Below are positions 42,751 to 52,886 of a stretch of DNA of 64,000 bases, one piece after another. The translations under genes and the position numbers were made by a program. Positions within the stretch are counted from its first letter, which is position 1, and every line of letters begins with the position of its first letter. The notes beneath the pieces were generated by a model. That model did not search any database, was not told where the DNA came from, and saw only the letters and a list, made by a program, of their open reading frames with translations. The DNA comes from Methylophaga sp. 42_25_T18 (lineage in GTDB: Bacteria > Pseudomonadota > Gammaproteobacteria > Nitrosococcales > Methylophagaceae). The stretch is from NCBI GenBank assembly GCA_002163085.1, contig MAAJ01000005.1:54547-118546 (forward strand), in the 5' to 3' direction.

Positions 42751-44424
42751 CTAATTAGAAACGTCAGATAACATTTCTTCAGCATGAAGTCGCGTTTTTT
42801 CAGTCAGTGTAACGCCGCCTAACATGCGGGCTATTTCTTCAATGCGTTCAATTTCATTAAGCTGAAAAATTTCGATATGTGTACTGTCAGTAGAGTGTTG
42901 CTTGCGCACTTGTAACTGTTGTTGGGCTTGAGCGGCAACTTGAGGTAAATGTGTAATGCAAATAACTTGTTGCGTGCTGGCTAATTTTCGAAGATGACGA
43001 CCGACAATTTCTGCAATTCCACCACCTATTCCGACATCGACTTCATCAAAGACTAAGGTTGGCACACTCCGGCTACCCGCGGTCACCACCTGAATAGCAA
43101 GACTAATGCGAGCCAGTTCACCACCTGATGCTACTTTACCAAGTTCACCTGCAGCTTGACCGGGATTAGTGCTGACTAGCAACTGAATATTATCAGCGCC
43201 AGTCTCATTGAAATGGTTATTTGGCAGTGGGGTGATGACAATCTCTATTCGTCCACCCGGAATAGCTAACTGTTGTATTGATTCAGTGATTTGTTCTGCG
43301 AGAGGCCCTGCTGCAGAGTGACGTTTTTGTCGAATTTCATCACACAAATCACGACAGGATTTTTCTTGTTCATTGAGTTGTTGCTGTAATTGTTCTAACC
43401 GGTTGTCTAAACCAGTTAGGCCCGCTAGCTCATCACTCAGTTGCTGATAATGAGCTGGCAACGATTCGATTTCAACATGATGTTTTCGTGCAATATCATG
43501 TAGTGTTGATAGTTGGGTTTCTACTTCAGTTAATCGATCAGGATTAACGTGAGTACTGTCGAGGTAATGGCGCAAGTCGCCACCACATTCATCTAGTTGG
43601 ATAATTATGGAGTTAAGTGTTTCAACAATATTAGTGAATTGCGGTTCCACTTCTTGCGATTTTTCTAATTCGGTTAGTACAGAACTGATAAGGCTATAGG
43701 CATCATTTTGTTCTTGATCAAACAGTCTCTGTAGACCTAATTCAACTATGCTGATGAGTTGGCTTGCATGAGCAAGTTGTTGTTGCTCTGTTAACAGAGA
43801 TTGAACACCGTCATCAGTTAGCTCCAATATTTCAAGCTCACTAACTTGATATTGCAATAGCTCTAAACGGGCGGACTGCTCTTGGGTTTGTTGCTGCAGT
43901 GACAATAATTGTTGCTGCAATGATTGCCACTCTTTATAGGCGATAGCCTGCGCGGTTAACTGACGACCAGTACCTGCAATGGTATCTATCAGCAAACGCT
44001 GTGTTTCAGCACGGATTAATGACTGATGTGCATGTTGGCCATGAATATCTATTGTTCGTTCACTCACTGCGCGTAACTGGCTTAGCGGGACTGTTCTACC
44101 ATTAATGTATGCACGAGAACGTCCATCTTTACTGATAGTGCGTCTTAGATGACATTGTGCATCATCATCGAGTTCTTGTGATTTTAACCATTGTTGTAAT
44201 GGTTGATTTTTAACTGTATCAAAACTGGCAGAAATTTCAGCACGATCACAGCCATGACGGATCATATTCGTATCGGCTCTATCACCTAACACGAGACTTA
44301 ATGCATCGACTAATAATGATTTTCCGGCACCTGTTTCACCCGTTAGCGATGTCATCGCATTGGAAAACGTGAGCTCAAGATCGTCAACGACAGCTAGGTG
44401 ACGAACACTTAACTGAGTTAGCAT
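42751..44424 (-). CDS. recN: DNA repair protein RecN
   Basis: The 557-residue SMC-like ATPase aids double-strand break repair. It has Walker A GETGAGKSLLVDAL near the start, a long central coiled coil, an ABC signature in KVASGGELARISLAIQ and Walker B TLVFDEVDVGIGGG. It overlaps the end of nadK by 7 bp on the same strand, so the two are translated from one message. No LexA-type box was identified just upstream because the promoter lies before nadK. Confidence 0.95.
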   Translation of the reverse strand: MLTQLSVRHLAVVDDLELTFSNAMTSLTGETGAGKSLLVDALSLVLGDRADTNMIRHGCDRAEISASFDTVKNQPLQQWLKSQELDDDAQCHLRRTISKDGRSRAYINGRTVPLSQLRAVSERTIDIHGQHAHQSLIRAETQRLLIDTIAGTGRQLTAQAIAYKEWQSLQQQLLSLQQQTQEQSARLELLQYQVSELEILELTDDGVQSLLTEQQQLAHASQLISIVELGLQRLFDQEQNDAYSLISSVLTELEKSQEVEPQFTNIVETLNSIIIQLDECGGDLRHYLDSTHVNPDRLTEVETQLSTLHDIARKHHVEIESLPAHYQQLSDELAGLTGLDNRLEQLQQQLNEQEKSCRDLCDEIRQKRHSAAGPLAEQITESIQQLAIPGGRIEIVITPLPNNHFNETGADNIQLLVSTNPGQAAGELGKVASGGELARISLAIQVVTAGSRSVPTLVFDEVDVGIGGGIAEIVGRHLRKLASTQQVICITHLPQVAAQAQQQLQVRKQHSTDSTHIEIFQLNEIERIEEIARMLGGVTLTEKTRLHAEEMLSDVSN

Positions 44425-45284
44425 GTGAGTTTTTTACCCCATTCTAGTTTGGCTCGTAAGATTGAGTAATGGTCATGATCCTCTAAATGTAATAATTTAA
44501 TTCTATTGACGTGTCGTTCAATCCGAATAGTATCTCCAGGCTGGAGGAGTTGCCCTGATCGTCCGTCACAGGTAACCATTGAACTAGTATAGTTCTGTTC
44601 ACTGATAACGATATCGATAGTATTAGAGGCGGCGACGACTAACGGTCGGTTACTAAGGGCATGAGGGCTGACTGAAGCGAGCACAACAGCATCCAGATCA
44701 ACATCGAGTATTGGTCCACCGGCAGATAGGGCATAGGCTGTTGAGCCGGTTGGTGTGGCAACAACCAAACCATCGGCTCGCTGACTATTAAGAAAATGAC
44801 CATTGATATAGGTTTCAAACTCGATCATACGTAGACTTTGGTGAGCATGAACCACGATATCATTCATGGCTATAGCATTAGCTTCGTCACCGTTAATGGC
44901 GGCTTGTAATAAAAAACGGGTATCTTCTCGATATTTACCTTCTAAAATTGCTGATAACTGCTGTTCTAGCTTGTTCAATGTGAGATCTGCGAGAAAGCCT
45001 AAACGACCAACATTAATGCCGACAATAGGTAACGTGGTTCCTGCTAATGCACGAGAAACGGAGAGAATGGTGCCGTCGCCACCGATAGCAATGGTGAGGT
45101 CACAAGATTGCGGGAAATCGTTGATCGATATTACGTCTAGGCCAGTAAAAAAACTGAGCGGTTCATTTAAGAAAATAGTGAGAGACTTAGATTGAAGAAA
45201 CTCGATCACTTTAATGGCAGCGTGCTCTATTACCGGCTCATCTCTTCGGATATAGAGGCCTATACGTAAGAATGGTTGATTCAT
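44418..45284 (-). CDS. nadK: NAD kinase
   Basis: The 288-residue enzyme phosphorylates NAD to NADP. The GGDGT motif is in IAIGGDGTILSVSRAL and the NE/D-type and glycine-rich stretches are in VATPTGSTAYALSAGGPI. It precedes recN on the minus strand, a conserved arrangement in gammaproteobacteria. Confidence 0.95.
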   Translation of the reverse strand: MNQPFLRIGLYIRRDEPVIEHAAIKVIEFLQSKSLTIFLNEPLSFFTGLDVISINDFPQSCDLTIAIGGDGTILSVSRALAGTTLPIVGINVGRLGFLADLTLNKLEQQLSAILEGKYREDTRFLLQAAINGDEANAIAMNDIVVHAHQSLRMIEFETYINGHFLNSQRADGLVVATPTGSTAYALSAGGPILDVDLDAVVLASVSPHALSNRPLVVAASNTIDIVISEQNYTSSMVTCDGRSGQLLQPGDTIRIERHVNRIKLLHLEDHDHYSILRAKLEWGKKLTC

Positions 45285-45464
45285 ATTTGACTTGTATACC
45301 TATTTAACTATTTGCTGGTGAATGAGATAGTAATGGTTTTATACAAAAATCCAAAATTGAAATACTAGATTACAGCTCCCAGAGTCAGATAATAGAGCAA
45401 CCAGGACAAACATAAGATGGTAGAATGGGCTGATTTTAACTTAACTTCTTAAATGGAAACAAAA

Positions 45465-45896
45465 ATGGCGATTGAACGTACAATTTCTATCATCAAACCT
45501 GATGCTGTAGCAAAAAATGTAATTGGTGATATTTACTCGCGCTTTGAAAAAGCAGGTTTACAAGTGGTGGCTTCTCGCATGTTACACCTTAGCCAAGAAC
45601 AAGCTGAAGGTTTTTACGCTGAACATAGTGAACGTCCATTCTTTGGTGCGCTTGTTAGCTTTATGACATCAGGTCCTGTCATGGTTCAAGTGCTTGAAGG
45701 TGATGGTGCGGTATTAAAAAACCGTGACTTGATGGGAGCAACTAATCCTGCGGATGCTGAAGCGGGCACAATTCGTGCTGATTTTGCTGAAAGTATTGAT
45801 GAAAATGCCGCTCATGGTTCTGACTCAGCAGAAAGTGCTGCACGTGAAATCGCATACTTCTTCACTGAAGATCAACTTTGTGCTCGTACTCGATAA
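45465..45896 (+). CDS. ndk: Nucleoside diphosphate kinase
   Basis: The 143-residue enzyme moves the terminal phosphate of ATP to other nucleoside diphosphates. The active-site histidine is in [14 protein letters not shown]. The start is set at ATG 45465 ([15 protein letters not shown]), which matches the family; the ATG at 45453 adds four residues and lies upstream of the GGAA that may serve as ribosome site. rlmN follows 12 bp later. Confidence 0.95.
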   Translation: MAIERTISIIKPDAVAKNVIGDIYSRFEKAGLQVVASRMLHLSQEQAEGFYAEHSERPFFGALVSFMTSGPVMVQVLEGDGAVLKNRDLMGATNPADAEAGTIRADFAESIDENAAHGSDSAESAAREIAYFFTEDQLCARTR

Positions 45897-45908
45897 GAAA
45901 TAAATAAT

Positions 45909-47000
45909 ATGAAGCGTACAAATCTACTGGGTTTGGATCTACAAGGTCTGGAAGCTTTTTTTGTCGAGCTTGATGAAAAAGCCTTCCGTGCGCGTCAGTT
46001 ATTACAATGGATACATCAATACCGCGTTGTTGATTTTGCTGAAATGACAAATCTAAGCAAAACATTACGACAAAAGTTGCTGGATACCGCTGAAGTTAGC
46101 CCCCCTGAAGTTCAGCATGAATATATCTCGAAAGATGGCACGCGTAAGTGGATCATTAAGCTTTCATGCGGTAATTCGATAGAAACAGTATTTATTCCCG
46201 AAGATGGGCGGGGAACATTGTGTGTATCGTCACAAGTTGGTTGTGCTCTGGCTTGTACTTTTTGTTCTACTGCTCAACAGGGCTTTAATCGTAATCTCAC
46301 GGCAAGCGAAATTATAGGGCAAGTCTGGTTGGCTAATGAAGCCTTAGGTAAAGATCCTAAGGGAAATCGTGTTGTTACCAATGTAGTGATGATGGGTATG
46401 GGAGAACCGCTGGCGAATTACAAAAATGTAATTGCGGCAATGAAGTTAATGCGTGACGATTTGGCTTACGGAATTTCATGGCGACGAGTGACGTTAAGTA
46501 CTTCAGGCATGGTGCCTATGATCGATAAGTTACGTGAAGATTGTCATGTGAGTTTGGCTGTATCCTTACATGCGGCCAATGATAAATTACGTAGCGAAAT
46601 TATCCCGCTGAATGATAAGTACCCAATTAAAGAATTACTGGCGGCATGTAAACGTTATGTCGATGGACATCAGCGTCGCCATATCACCATTGAATATGTC
46701 TTATTGGATGGCATTAATGATTCCGCCCAAGATGCAAAAGACTTGGTTCGTATCCTCAAAGGATTACCAAGCAAGATTAACCTGATTCCATTCAATCCTT
46801 TCCCTGGCACAGATTACCGGTGTTCATCCAGAAATGTGATTATGCGTTTTAAACAACAACTAATTGATGCTGGTCTCGTTGCGACTATACGAAAAACAAG
46901 AGGTGATGATATTGTTGCTGCCTGTGGGCAGTTAGCGGGTGAGGTACAAGATAAGACCCGGAGAACTCAGCGACTAAAACAACAAGAGGAAGTTGCTTAG
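45909..47000 (+). CDS. rlmN: 23S rRNA/tRNA adenine-C2 methyltransferase
   Basis: The 363-residue radical-SAM enzyme methylates A2503 of 23S rRNA and A37 of some tRNAs. The cluster-binding cysteines are in [18 protein letters not shown], and [12 protein letters not shown] and [12 protein letters not shown] are typical. It is in the conserved order ndk-rlmN-pilW-rodZ-ispG-hisS. Confidence 0.96.
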   Translation: MKRTNLLGLDLQGLEAFFVELDEKAFRARQLLQWIHQYRVVDFAEMTNLSKTLRQKLLDTAEVSPPEVQHEYISKDGTRKWIIKLSCGNSIETVFIPEDGRGTLCVSSQVGCALACTFCSTAQQGFNRNLTASEIIGQVWLANEALGKDPKGNRVVTNVVMMGMGEPLANYKNVIAAMKLMRDDLAYGISWRRVTLSTSGMVPMIDKLREDCHVSLAVSLHAANDKLRSEIIPLNDKYPIKELLAACKRYVDGHQRRHITIEYVLLDGINDSAQDAKDLVRILKGLPSKINLIPFNPFPGTDYRCSSRNVIMRFKQQLIDAGLVATIRKTRGDDIVAACGQLAGEVQDKTRRTQRLKQQEEVA

Positions 47001-47002
47001 CA

Positions 47003-47773
47003 ATGATAGGGAACTCAAACAAGATCATCTTAATCCTAATATGGCTGACATTAACGGCATGTACCGCTACTGGCGGTGGCAATAAGCCTGTTCAGCATGT
47101 TGCGCCAGATCCAAAAGCTGCAGAAATTAATATGCGCTTGGGCTTAAATTATATGCAACGCGGTGATTACAAAACTGCGCTGGAAAAATTAGAAAGATCA
47201 TTACAACAAGATCCCAACTTACCGAGCACTCACAATACAATCGCTTTGTTATTTCAACTCTTGAGAGAAACTGAAAAGGCTGAAGAGCATTTTTTGCAAG
47301 CTGTGAAGCGGGCGCCAGATTATTCTGAAGCACAAAATAACTATGGTGTTTTTTTATGTCAACAACAGCGTTATGAAGATGCGGAACAGCGATTCTTAAC
47401 TGCGATAAAAAACCCGTTATATTCCAGTCGGGCACAAGCTTTGGAAAATGCAGGTGTGTGTGTAAGTCGCATTCCCGACAATGAAAAAGCGGAGAAATAT
47501 TTCCGCCAAGCATTACAAATTAATCCAAACTTGAGTAAATCACTTATTCAAATGGCGAATATTAGTTATCAGCAAAATGACTATTTGCAAGCTCGGGCTT
47601 ATATCCAACGATACCAATCCATTTCTCAATGGACATCGCAAGCCTTGTTGTTAGCAATAAAAACAGAAAATCAACTACAAGATCAAGATGCAGTGGCAAG
47701 TTATGCATTATTGCTACGTGCACGCTTTCCAGATTCAGATGAGACACAACAAGTTAAGAAAGGGCAGTATTAA
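47003..47773 (+). CDS. pilW: Type IV pilus biogenesis/stability lipoprotein PilW
   Basis: The 256-residue protein has a lipoprotein signal (ILILIWLTLTAC) and a chain of TPR repeats (AEINMRLGLNYMQRGDYKTALEKLERSLQQDP, TEKAEEHFLQAVKRAP, YEDAEQRFLTAI, AEKYFRQALQINP). PilW stabilises the type IV pilus secretin PilQ. It starts 2 bp after rlmN. The name fits both TPR layout and position; alternative PilF naming is used in some species. Confidence 0.9.
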   Translation: MIGNSNKIILILIWLTLTACTATGGGNKPVQHVAPDPKAAEINMRLGLNYMQRGDYKTALEKLERSLQQDPNLPSTHNTIALLFQLLRETEKAEEHFLQAVKRAPDYSEAQNNYGVFLCQQQRYEDAEQRFLTAIKNPLYSSRAQALENAGVCVSRIPDNEKAEKYFRQALQINPNLSKSLIQMANISYQQNDYLQARAYIQRYQSISQWTSQALLLAIKTENQLQDQDAVASYALLLRARFPDSDETQQVKKGQY

Positions 47774-47775
47774 CT

Positions 47776-48744
47776 ATGGCCAGTGTGAGTGAAGATGCGG
47801 TACAAGTACTTGAATCCAGCCAAAGCGTCGGCGAACGTTTACGTTTAGCCAGAGAGTCCAAAGACTTTTCTATTGCAGAAGTCGCTGCACAGCTTAGGTT
47901 TACTAAAGACACCATACTTCATCTTGAGAGTCAGCAATGGGACAAACTGCATGGTCGAGCCTATGCCAGAGGCTATTTTTCTAGCTACATCAAATTTCTT
48001 GGAATGCCACAAGATGAGCTGTTATCGGCATTTAATATTGAATACAAGTCATCACAATCCGATTTGATGCAACCACAGTTCAACGTATCGAACAACAAAA
48101 CATTCCCGTGGATGCCGGTTTTATTTGTGTTAATTGCAATTGTTATTACTGGCTTTGCCTATATGCAGTGGCAACAATCACAAGATATTGCTCAAGATGA
48201 GTCGATAGAAGACTCACCGTGGCAGCCACAAGCACAAGAAGCGCAGCCTGAGTTTGATGCGTTTGATGCCAGTGTGGTTGAGCCGATGTCAACAGAAGAG
48301 CTGGTAGAGCAGCTTAATGATGAATCAGATATGCTGTCAAATATTCTGCAGCCAGAGCTTGAATCTGCGGCAGAACTTGTTGATCCTCCGTTAGAAATGG
48401 AAACTCCAGCAGAAACAAATGATGAACTCGGAATAGAAACTCCGCCTGAAGTTGATGAAGTTTCACAGAATGAGCTTTCAGAAAAGGTAGCAAGTTCAGA
48501 ATCGCTGTTGGAGCTATATTCACTTCACGATTGCTGGATTGAGGTAAGTGACGCTGATGCTAACATCTTGTTGTATAAAACAGTCAAAGCAAATGAGACT
48601 GTGGCTTTAACCGGCATTGCACCTCTAACGGTTACGCTTGGCAGTGCTGCCAATGTTACCGTTAAATTTAATGATGCTTTGTTTGATACGACTCCTTTTA
48701 CTCAAGGTGGAATAGCAAAGTTTACGTTAGGAATTAAGTCTTAG
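47776..48744 (+). CDS. rodZ: Cytoskeleton protein RodZ
   Basis: The 322-residue protein has an N-terminal helix-turn-helix ([30 protein letters not shown]), a membrane helix near residue 120 ([19 protein letters not shown]), an acidic periplasmic linker and a C-terminal DUF4115-type domain ([24 protein letters not shown]). RodZ links MreB to the cell-wall machinery. Its stop overlaps the ispG GTG by one base. Confidence 0.93.
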   Translation: MASVSEDAVQVLESSQSVGERLRLARESKDFSIAEVAAQLRFTKDTILHLESQQWDKLHGRAYARGYFSSYIKFLGMPQDELLSAFNIEYKSSQSDLMQPQFNVSNNKTFPWMPVLFVLIAIVITGFAYMQWQQSQDIAQDESIEDSPWQPQAQEAQPEFDAFDASVVEPMSTEELVEQLNDESDMLSNILQPELESAAELVDPPLEMETPAETNDELGIETPPEVDEVSQNELSEKVASSESLLELYSLHDCWIEVSDADANILLYKTVKANETVALTGIAPLTVTLGSAANVTVKFNDALFDTTPFTQGGIAKFTLGIKS

Positions 48745-49862
48745 TGGAATCAACAACAAATATAGTACGAAGAAAGTCACGTCAGATAATGGTAGGTAAT
48801 GTACCTGTCGGCGGTGATGCACCGATCGCGGTGCAAAGTATGACCAATACTGAAACGACGGACGTGGCAGCCACTGTTAAGCAAATTAAAGCACTGCAAG
48901 ATGTGGGTGCGGATATAGTGCGAGTGTCAGTACCATCAATGGATGCGGCAGAAGCTTTTGGTCAAATAAAAAAGTTAACTAATATACCTTTGGTTGCTGA
49001 TATTCATTTTGATTACAAAATTGCATTACGTGTCGCAGAGCTTGGTGTAGATTGTTTACGTATAAATCCGGGTAATATTGGCCGGGAAGATCGGGTACGG
49101 GCGGTTATAGATAGTGCCAGAGACCATGGTATTCCTATTCGTATTGGTGTGAATGCTGGGTCTTTAGAAAAAGATCTGCAAAAGAAGTATGGCGAACCGA
49201 CACCGGATGCATTAGTTGAATCTGCGCTACGCCATATAGATATTCTTGATCGCTTAAATTATCCTGAGTTTAAAGTCAGTTTAAAGGCCTCAGATGTATT
49301 TATGACGGTCAATGCCTACCGTAAATTAGCGGATCAAATTGAACAGCCTTTGCACCTAGGTATTACTGAAGCAGGTGGTTTACGTGCGGGTTCTGTTAAG
49401 TCTTCTATAGGTCTAGGCATGTTATTAGCCGATGGTATAGGCGATACTATTCGCATTTCATTGGCTGCCGACCCTCTCGAAGAAATTAGAGTTGGTTTTG
49501 ATATTCTTAAAAGTTTAAAGATCAGAAATAAAGGCATTAATTTAATTGCCTGTCCATCATGCTCCAGACAAAACTTTGATGTTATTTCGACCGTTAATGC
49601 CTTAGAAAGTCGCTTAGAAGATATTCTTGAACCGATGGATGTCGCTGTGATTGGTTGTATCGTAAACGGACCGGGTGAGGCGAAAGTGGCTGATATAGGT
49701 CTGACCGGTGGGTCGCCCAACTTGCTTTATGTTGATGGCAAACCTAGCCATAAGGTTGATAATGAGGCTTTGGTCGATGAGTTAGAGCGTGAAATCCGTC
49801 AACGTATACAGCGGCAGGCTGAGAATCAAGAAAAAATCATTCCGATAAAGGATATTAGTTAA
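48744..49862 (+). CDS. ispG: 4-hydroxy-3-methylbut-2-en-1-yl diphosphate synthase
   Basis: The 372-residue [4Fe-4S] enzyme of the MEP isoprenoid pathway has cluster cysteines in [12 protein letters not shown] and [13 protein letters not shown]. The start is GTG within the rodZ stop (TAGTG). It lies in its usual place between rodZ and hisS. Confidence 0.96.
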   Translation: MESTTNIVRRKSRQIMVGNVPVGGDAPIAVQSMTNTETTDVAATVKQIKALQDVGADIVRVSVPSMDAAEAFGQIKKLTNIPLVADIHFDYKIALRVAELGVDCLRINPGNIGREDRVRAVIDSARDHGIPIRIGVNAGSLEKDLQKKYGEPTPDALVESALRHIDILDRLNYPEFKVSLKASDVFMTVNAYRKLADQIEQPLHLGITEAGGLRAGSVKSSIGLGMLLADGIGDTIRISLAADPLEEIRVGFDILKSLKIRNKGINLIACPSCSRQNFDVISTVNALESRLEDILEPMDVAVIGCIVNGPGEAKVADIGLTGGSPNLLYVDGKPSHKVDNEALVDELEREIRQRIQRQAENQEKIIPIKDIS

Positions 49863-49864
49863 GC

Positions 49865-51121
49865 GTGGCAGAGATTATTCGTTCGATTCGGGGTATGAAT
49901 GACATTCTTCCCGAAAAAACTCCGTATTGGCAAGCAGTTGAAACTGCACTTAAAGAGGTGCTGACGGGGTATGGTTATCAAGAAATTCGTTTTCCGATTG
50001 TAGAAAAGACAGAGTTATTTTGTCGTTCGATTGGCGAAGTGACTGATATTGTTGAAAAAGAAATGTACACCTTTGCCGATCGTAATGGTGACAATCTTAC
50101 CCTTCGTCCAGAAGGCACCGCCGGTTGTGTTCGTGCTGCAATGCAAAACGGTATGTTGAATCAAACTCAGCGTCTGTGGTACATGGGACCGATGTTCCGT
50201 CATGAACGCCCACAGAAAGGTCGATATCGTCAATTTCACCAGCTGGGTGTCGAGGCATATGGTTTTAGTGGTCCGGATATTGATGCTGAAATGATTTTAA
50301 TGACGGCTCGACTATGGAAAAAACTGGGCCTCAAAGGCATTAGTTTGCAGATCAACTCGTTAGGCTCAATAGAGGCTAGATTAGCTTATCGTGAGGTATT
50401 AATAAGCTATTTTGAAGCTAATAAAGAAACCTTAGACGAAGACAGTCAACGTCGATTGCATACTAATCCTCTGCGTATCTTAGATAGTAAAAATCCAGAA
50501 ATGCAGGCCTTAAATGAGGCCGCGCCCAAACTGCTCGATCACCTGGATGAGGTATCCAAACAAGAATTTGAAGCCTTATGTCAAAACTTGGATGATGCTG
50601 GCCTAAGCTATGAAATCAATCCACGCTTGGTGCGCGGCCTTGATTATTATGGCAAGACGGTGTTTGAGTGGGTGACGGATCATTTAGGTTCGCAAGGTAC
50701 GGTATGTGCAGGTGGACGCTATGATGGACTTGTTGAACAATTAGGCGGGAAAGGTGCTACTGCGATAGGGTTTGCGATTGGCTTAGACCGTTTGATAGCT
50801 TTACTTGAAGCAATGAATTCATTACCAAAAATAGAAAAAATTGACGCTTATTTAGTGGCCGTGGGTGAGCAGGCCAGTAAACAATCATTGCAGTTGGCAG
50901 AGACGCTTCGCGATCAAATTCCAGGTTTGAAGTTGATTACCCATTGCGGTGGTGGTAGTTTTAAAAGCCAATTTAAGCGGGCAGACCGTAGTGGGGCTCG
51001 TTGGACACTGATCTTAGGTGACGATGAAGTCGCTAAAAAAGTCATTGGCGTGAAAACAATGGAAACTGGCGAACAGGAAACAATCAGTTGGGAAGCGTTG
51101 ACAACTTATTTAACTCAGTAA
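49865..51121 (+). CDS. hisS: Histidyl-tRNA synthetase
   Basis: The 418-residue class II synthetase starts at GTG with [19 protein letters not shown]. Motif 2 is in [21 protein letters not shown] and the histidine-binding stretches are [13 protein letters not shown] and [13 protein letters not shown]. The usual downstream yfgM-bamB-der genes are not here; pgi follows instead. Confidence 0.96.
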   Translation: MAEIIRSIRGMNDILPEKTPYWQAVETALKEVLTGYGYQEIRFPIVEKTELFCRSIGEVTDIVEKEMYTFADRNGDNLTLRPEGTAGCVRAAMQNGMLNQTQRLWYMGPMFRHERPQKGRYRQFHQLGVEAYGFSGPDIDAEMILMTARLWKKLGLKGISLQINSLGSIEARLAYREVLISYFEANKETLDEDSQRRLHTNPLRILDSKNPEMQALNEAAPKLLDHLDEVSKQEFEALCQNLDDAGLSYEINPRLVRGLDYYGKTVFEWVTDHLGSQGTVCAGGRYDGLVEQLGGKGATAIGFAIGLDRLIALLEAMNSLPKIEKIDAYLVAVGEQASKQSLQLAETLRDQIPGLKLITHCGGGSFKSQFKRADRSGARWTLILGDDEVAKKVIGVKTMETGEQETISWEALTTYLTQ

Positions 51122-51147
51122 ATTCACAAGAAAAACAGAAGAGTAAT

Positions 51148-52788
51148 ATGACACCTTTAAATATCCCAGAATGGCAGTCTTTAGCGAGACACTACTCAGA
51201 TCTTAAGTTTGTTTCAATGCGTGAGCAGTTTGCATTAGACTCGGGTCGTTTTGAACGCTTTTCTATGAAAAGTGGTGATTTATTATTAGATTTTTCAAAG
51301 AATCGTATTAGCCAGGAAACGGTTGATAAGTTATTAGAGCTTGCTGTAGCTGTAGACGTGCCTGAGTGGATTGAGCGTATGTTCACCGGTGAAACAGTGA
51401 ACCATACCGAGGGCCGTGCGGTTCTTCATACGGCGTTACGGAATCGCAGTAATACCCCGGTCATTGTCGATGGCCAAGATGTGATGCCCTTGATTAATGC
51501 TGTTTTGGCCAAAATGAAAAAGTTTTGTGATCAGGTTCATAGTGGTGAATGGTTAGGCTTCAGCGGTGAACGAATTACAGATATTGTAAATATTGGTATT
51601 GGTGGATCAGATCTTGGCCCGGCCATGATTTGTGATGCCATGGAACCATACGCAAAGAATGGTATGCGAGCTCACTTTGTATCAAATGTTGACGGCACAG
51701 ATTTAAGCACCACCTTAGAAAAATTGAACCCTGAAACCACCTTATTTGTTATTGCATCAAAAACGTTTACCACACAAGAAACATTGACCAATGCTGAATC
51801 AGCGCGGGCTTGGTTTTTAAAATCTGCAAATCAAGACGATGTGGCCAAACATTTTGTCGCAGTTTCAACCAATGCGGATGCGGTTGCTAAGTTTGGTATT
51901 GATCCTGTAAACATGTTCGAATTCTGGGATTGGGTTGGTGGACGTTACTCCATATGGAGTGCAATCGGTTTACCTATCGCGCTTTATACGGGTATGGATA
52001 ACTTTGAACGTCTGTTAGATGGTGGTCATGAAATGGATAACCATTTTCGTACTCAACCACTGGCTAAAAATATCCCCGTTATTATGGGCTTGTTGGGTGT
52101 TTGGTACGCCAATTTCTTTAACGCTCAAACACAGGCTATTGTGCCTTATGACCATTCACTAGCTCGATTTCCTAACTATATGCAACAGTTGGATATGGAA
52201 AGTAATGGTAAGTTTATTAACCGTGAAGGTCAGCGTATTAGCTACAAAACAGGCCCGGTAATTTGGGGAACACCTGGAACCAATGGTCAGCACGCATACT
52301 TTCAGTTGATTCATCAAGGTACACAGCTTATTCCTGTCGACTTTGTATTGCCGGTAAATAGTCATTATCCGAAATCAGATCATCAGACGATTTTATTGGC
52401 TAATGGTTTAGCACAAGCTGAGGCCTTAATGAAAGGGAAAACGGCTGAAGAAGTACGTGTTGAGCTTATTAATGAAGGTTATGAAGGCAAGGAGTTAGAA
52501 GCGTTATTGCCACACAAAGTATTCCCAGGTAATCGTCCGAGTAACATTTTAATGTTCCCTAATTTAACACCTGAAATGCTGGGTCAGCTTGTTGCTCTGT
52601 ATGAACATAAAGTATTTGTACAAGGGGTGATTTGGAATATAAACTCCTTTGATCAATGGGGTGTGGAACTTGGTAAACAATTAGCTAAGGCGATTCTACC
52701 TGATTTGTTTGATGGAGCTAAAATTTCAGCCCATGACAGTTCCACCACCAACATGATTCAATTAATTAGAGAGTTAAGACAAAGCTAA
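51148..52788 (+). CDS. pgi: Glucose-6-phosphate isomerase
   Basis: The 546-residue enzyme interconverts glucose-6-phosphate and fructose-6-phosphate. Family signatures include VNIGIGGSDLGPAM, FVIASKTFTTQETLTNA, FEFWDWVGGRYSIWSAIGLP and the ESNGKFINREG region. ATG 51148 follows GAAGAG; the longer frame from 51088 would overlap hisS. It feeds hexose phosphate to the glycogen genes downstream, and in ribulose monophosphate methylotrophs it works in the carbon cycle, the latter being inference. Confidence 0.96.
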   Translation: MTPLNIPEWQSLARHYSDLKFVSMREQFALDSGRFERFSMKSGDLLLDFSKNRISQETVDKLLELAVAVDVPEWIERMFTGETVNHTEGRAVLHTALRNRSNTPVIVDGQDVMPLINAVLAKMKKFCDQVHSGEWLGFSGERITDIVNIGIGGSDLGPAMICDAMEPYAKNGMRAHFVSNVDGTDLSTTLEKLNPETTLFVIASKTFTTQETLTNAESARAWFLKSANQDDVAKHFVAVSTNADAVAKFGIDPVNMFEFWDWVGGRYSIWSAIGLPIALYTGMDNFERLLDGGHEMDNHFRTQPLAKNIPVIMGLLGVWYANFFNAQTQAIVPYDHSLARFPNYMQQLDMESNGKFINREGQRISYKTGPVIWGTPGTNGQHAYFQLIHQGTQLIPVDFVLPVNSHYPKSDHQTILLANGLAQAEALMKGKTAEEVRVELINEGYEGKELEALLPHKVFPGNRPSNILMFPNLTPEMLGQLVALYEHKVFVQGVIWNINSFDQWGVELGKQLAKAILPDLFDGAKISAHDSSTTNMIQLIRELRQS

Positions 52789-52818
52789 TATACCTATAGA
52801 GTTAGGCAAGAAAATAAG

Positions 52819-52852
52819 AGCACGACATAGCGATTATGTCGTGCTTTTTTTA
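52819..52852 (+). terminator. Terminator after pgi
   Basis: AGCACGACATA and TATGTCGTGCT form a perfect 11-bp stem with a 5-nt loop, followed by seven T. The symmetric A-rich left side could also serve convergent glgB. Confidence 0.93.
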
Positions 52853-52886
52853 TATGTAAACGTGAATATGGTGAGACACTTCAACT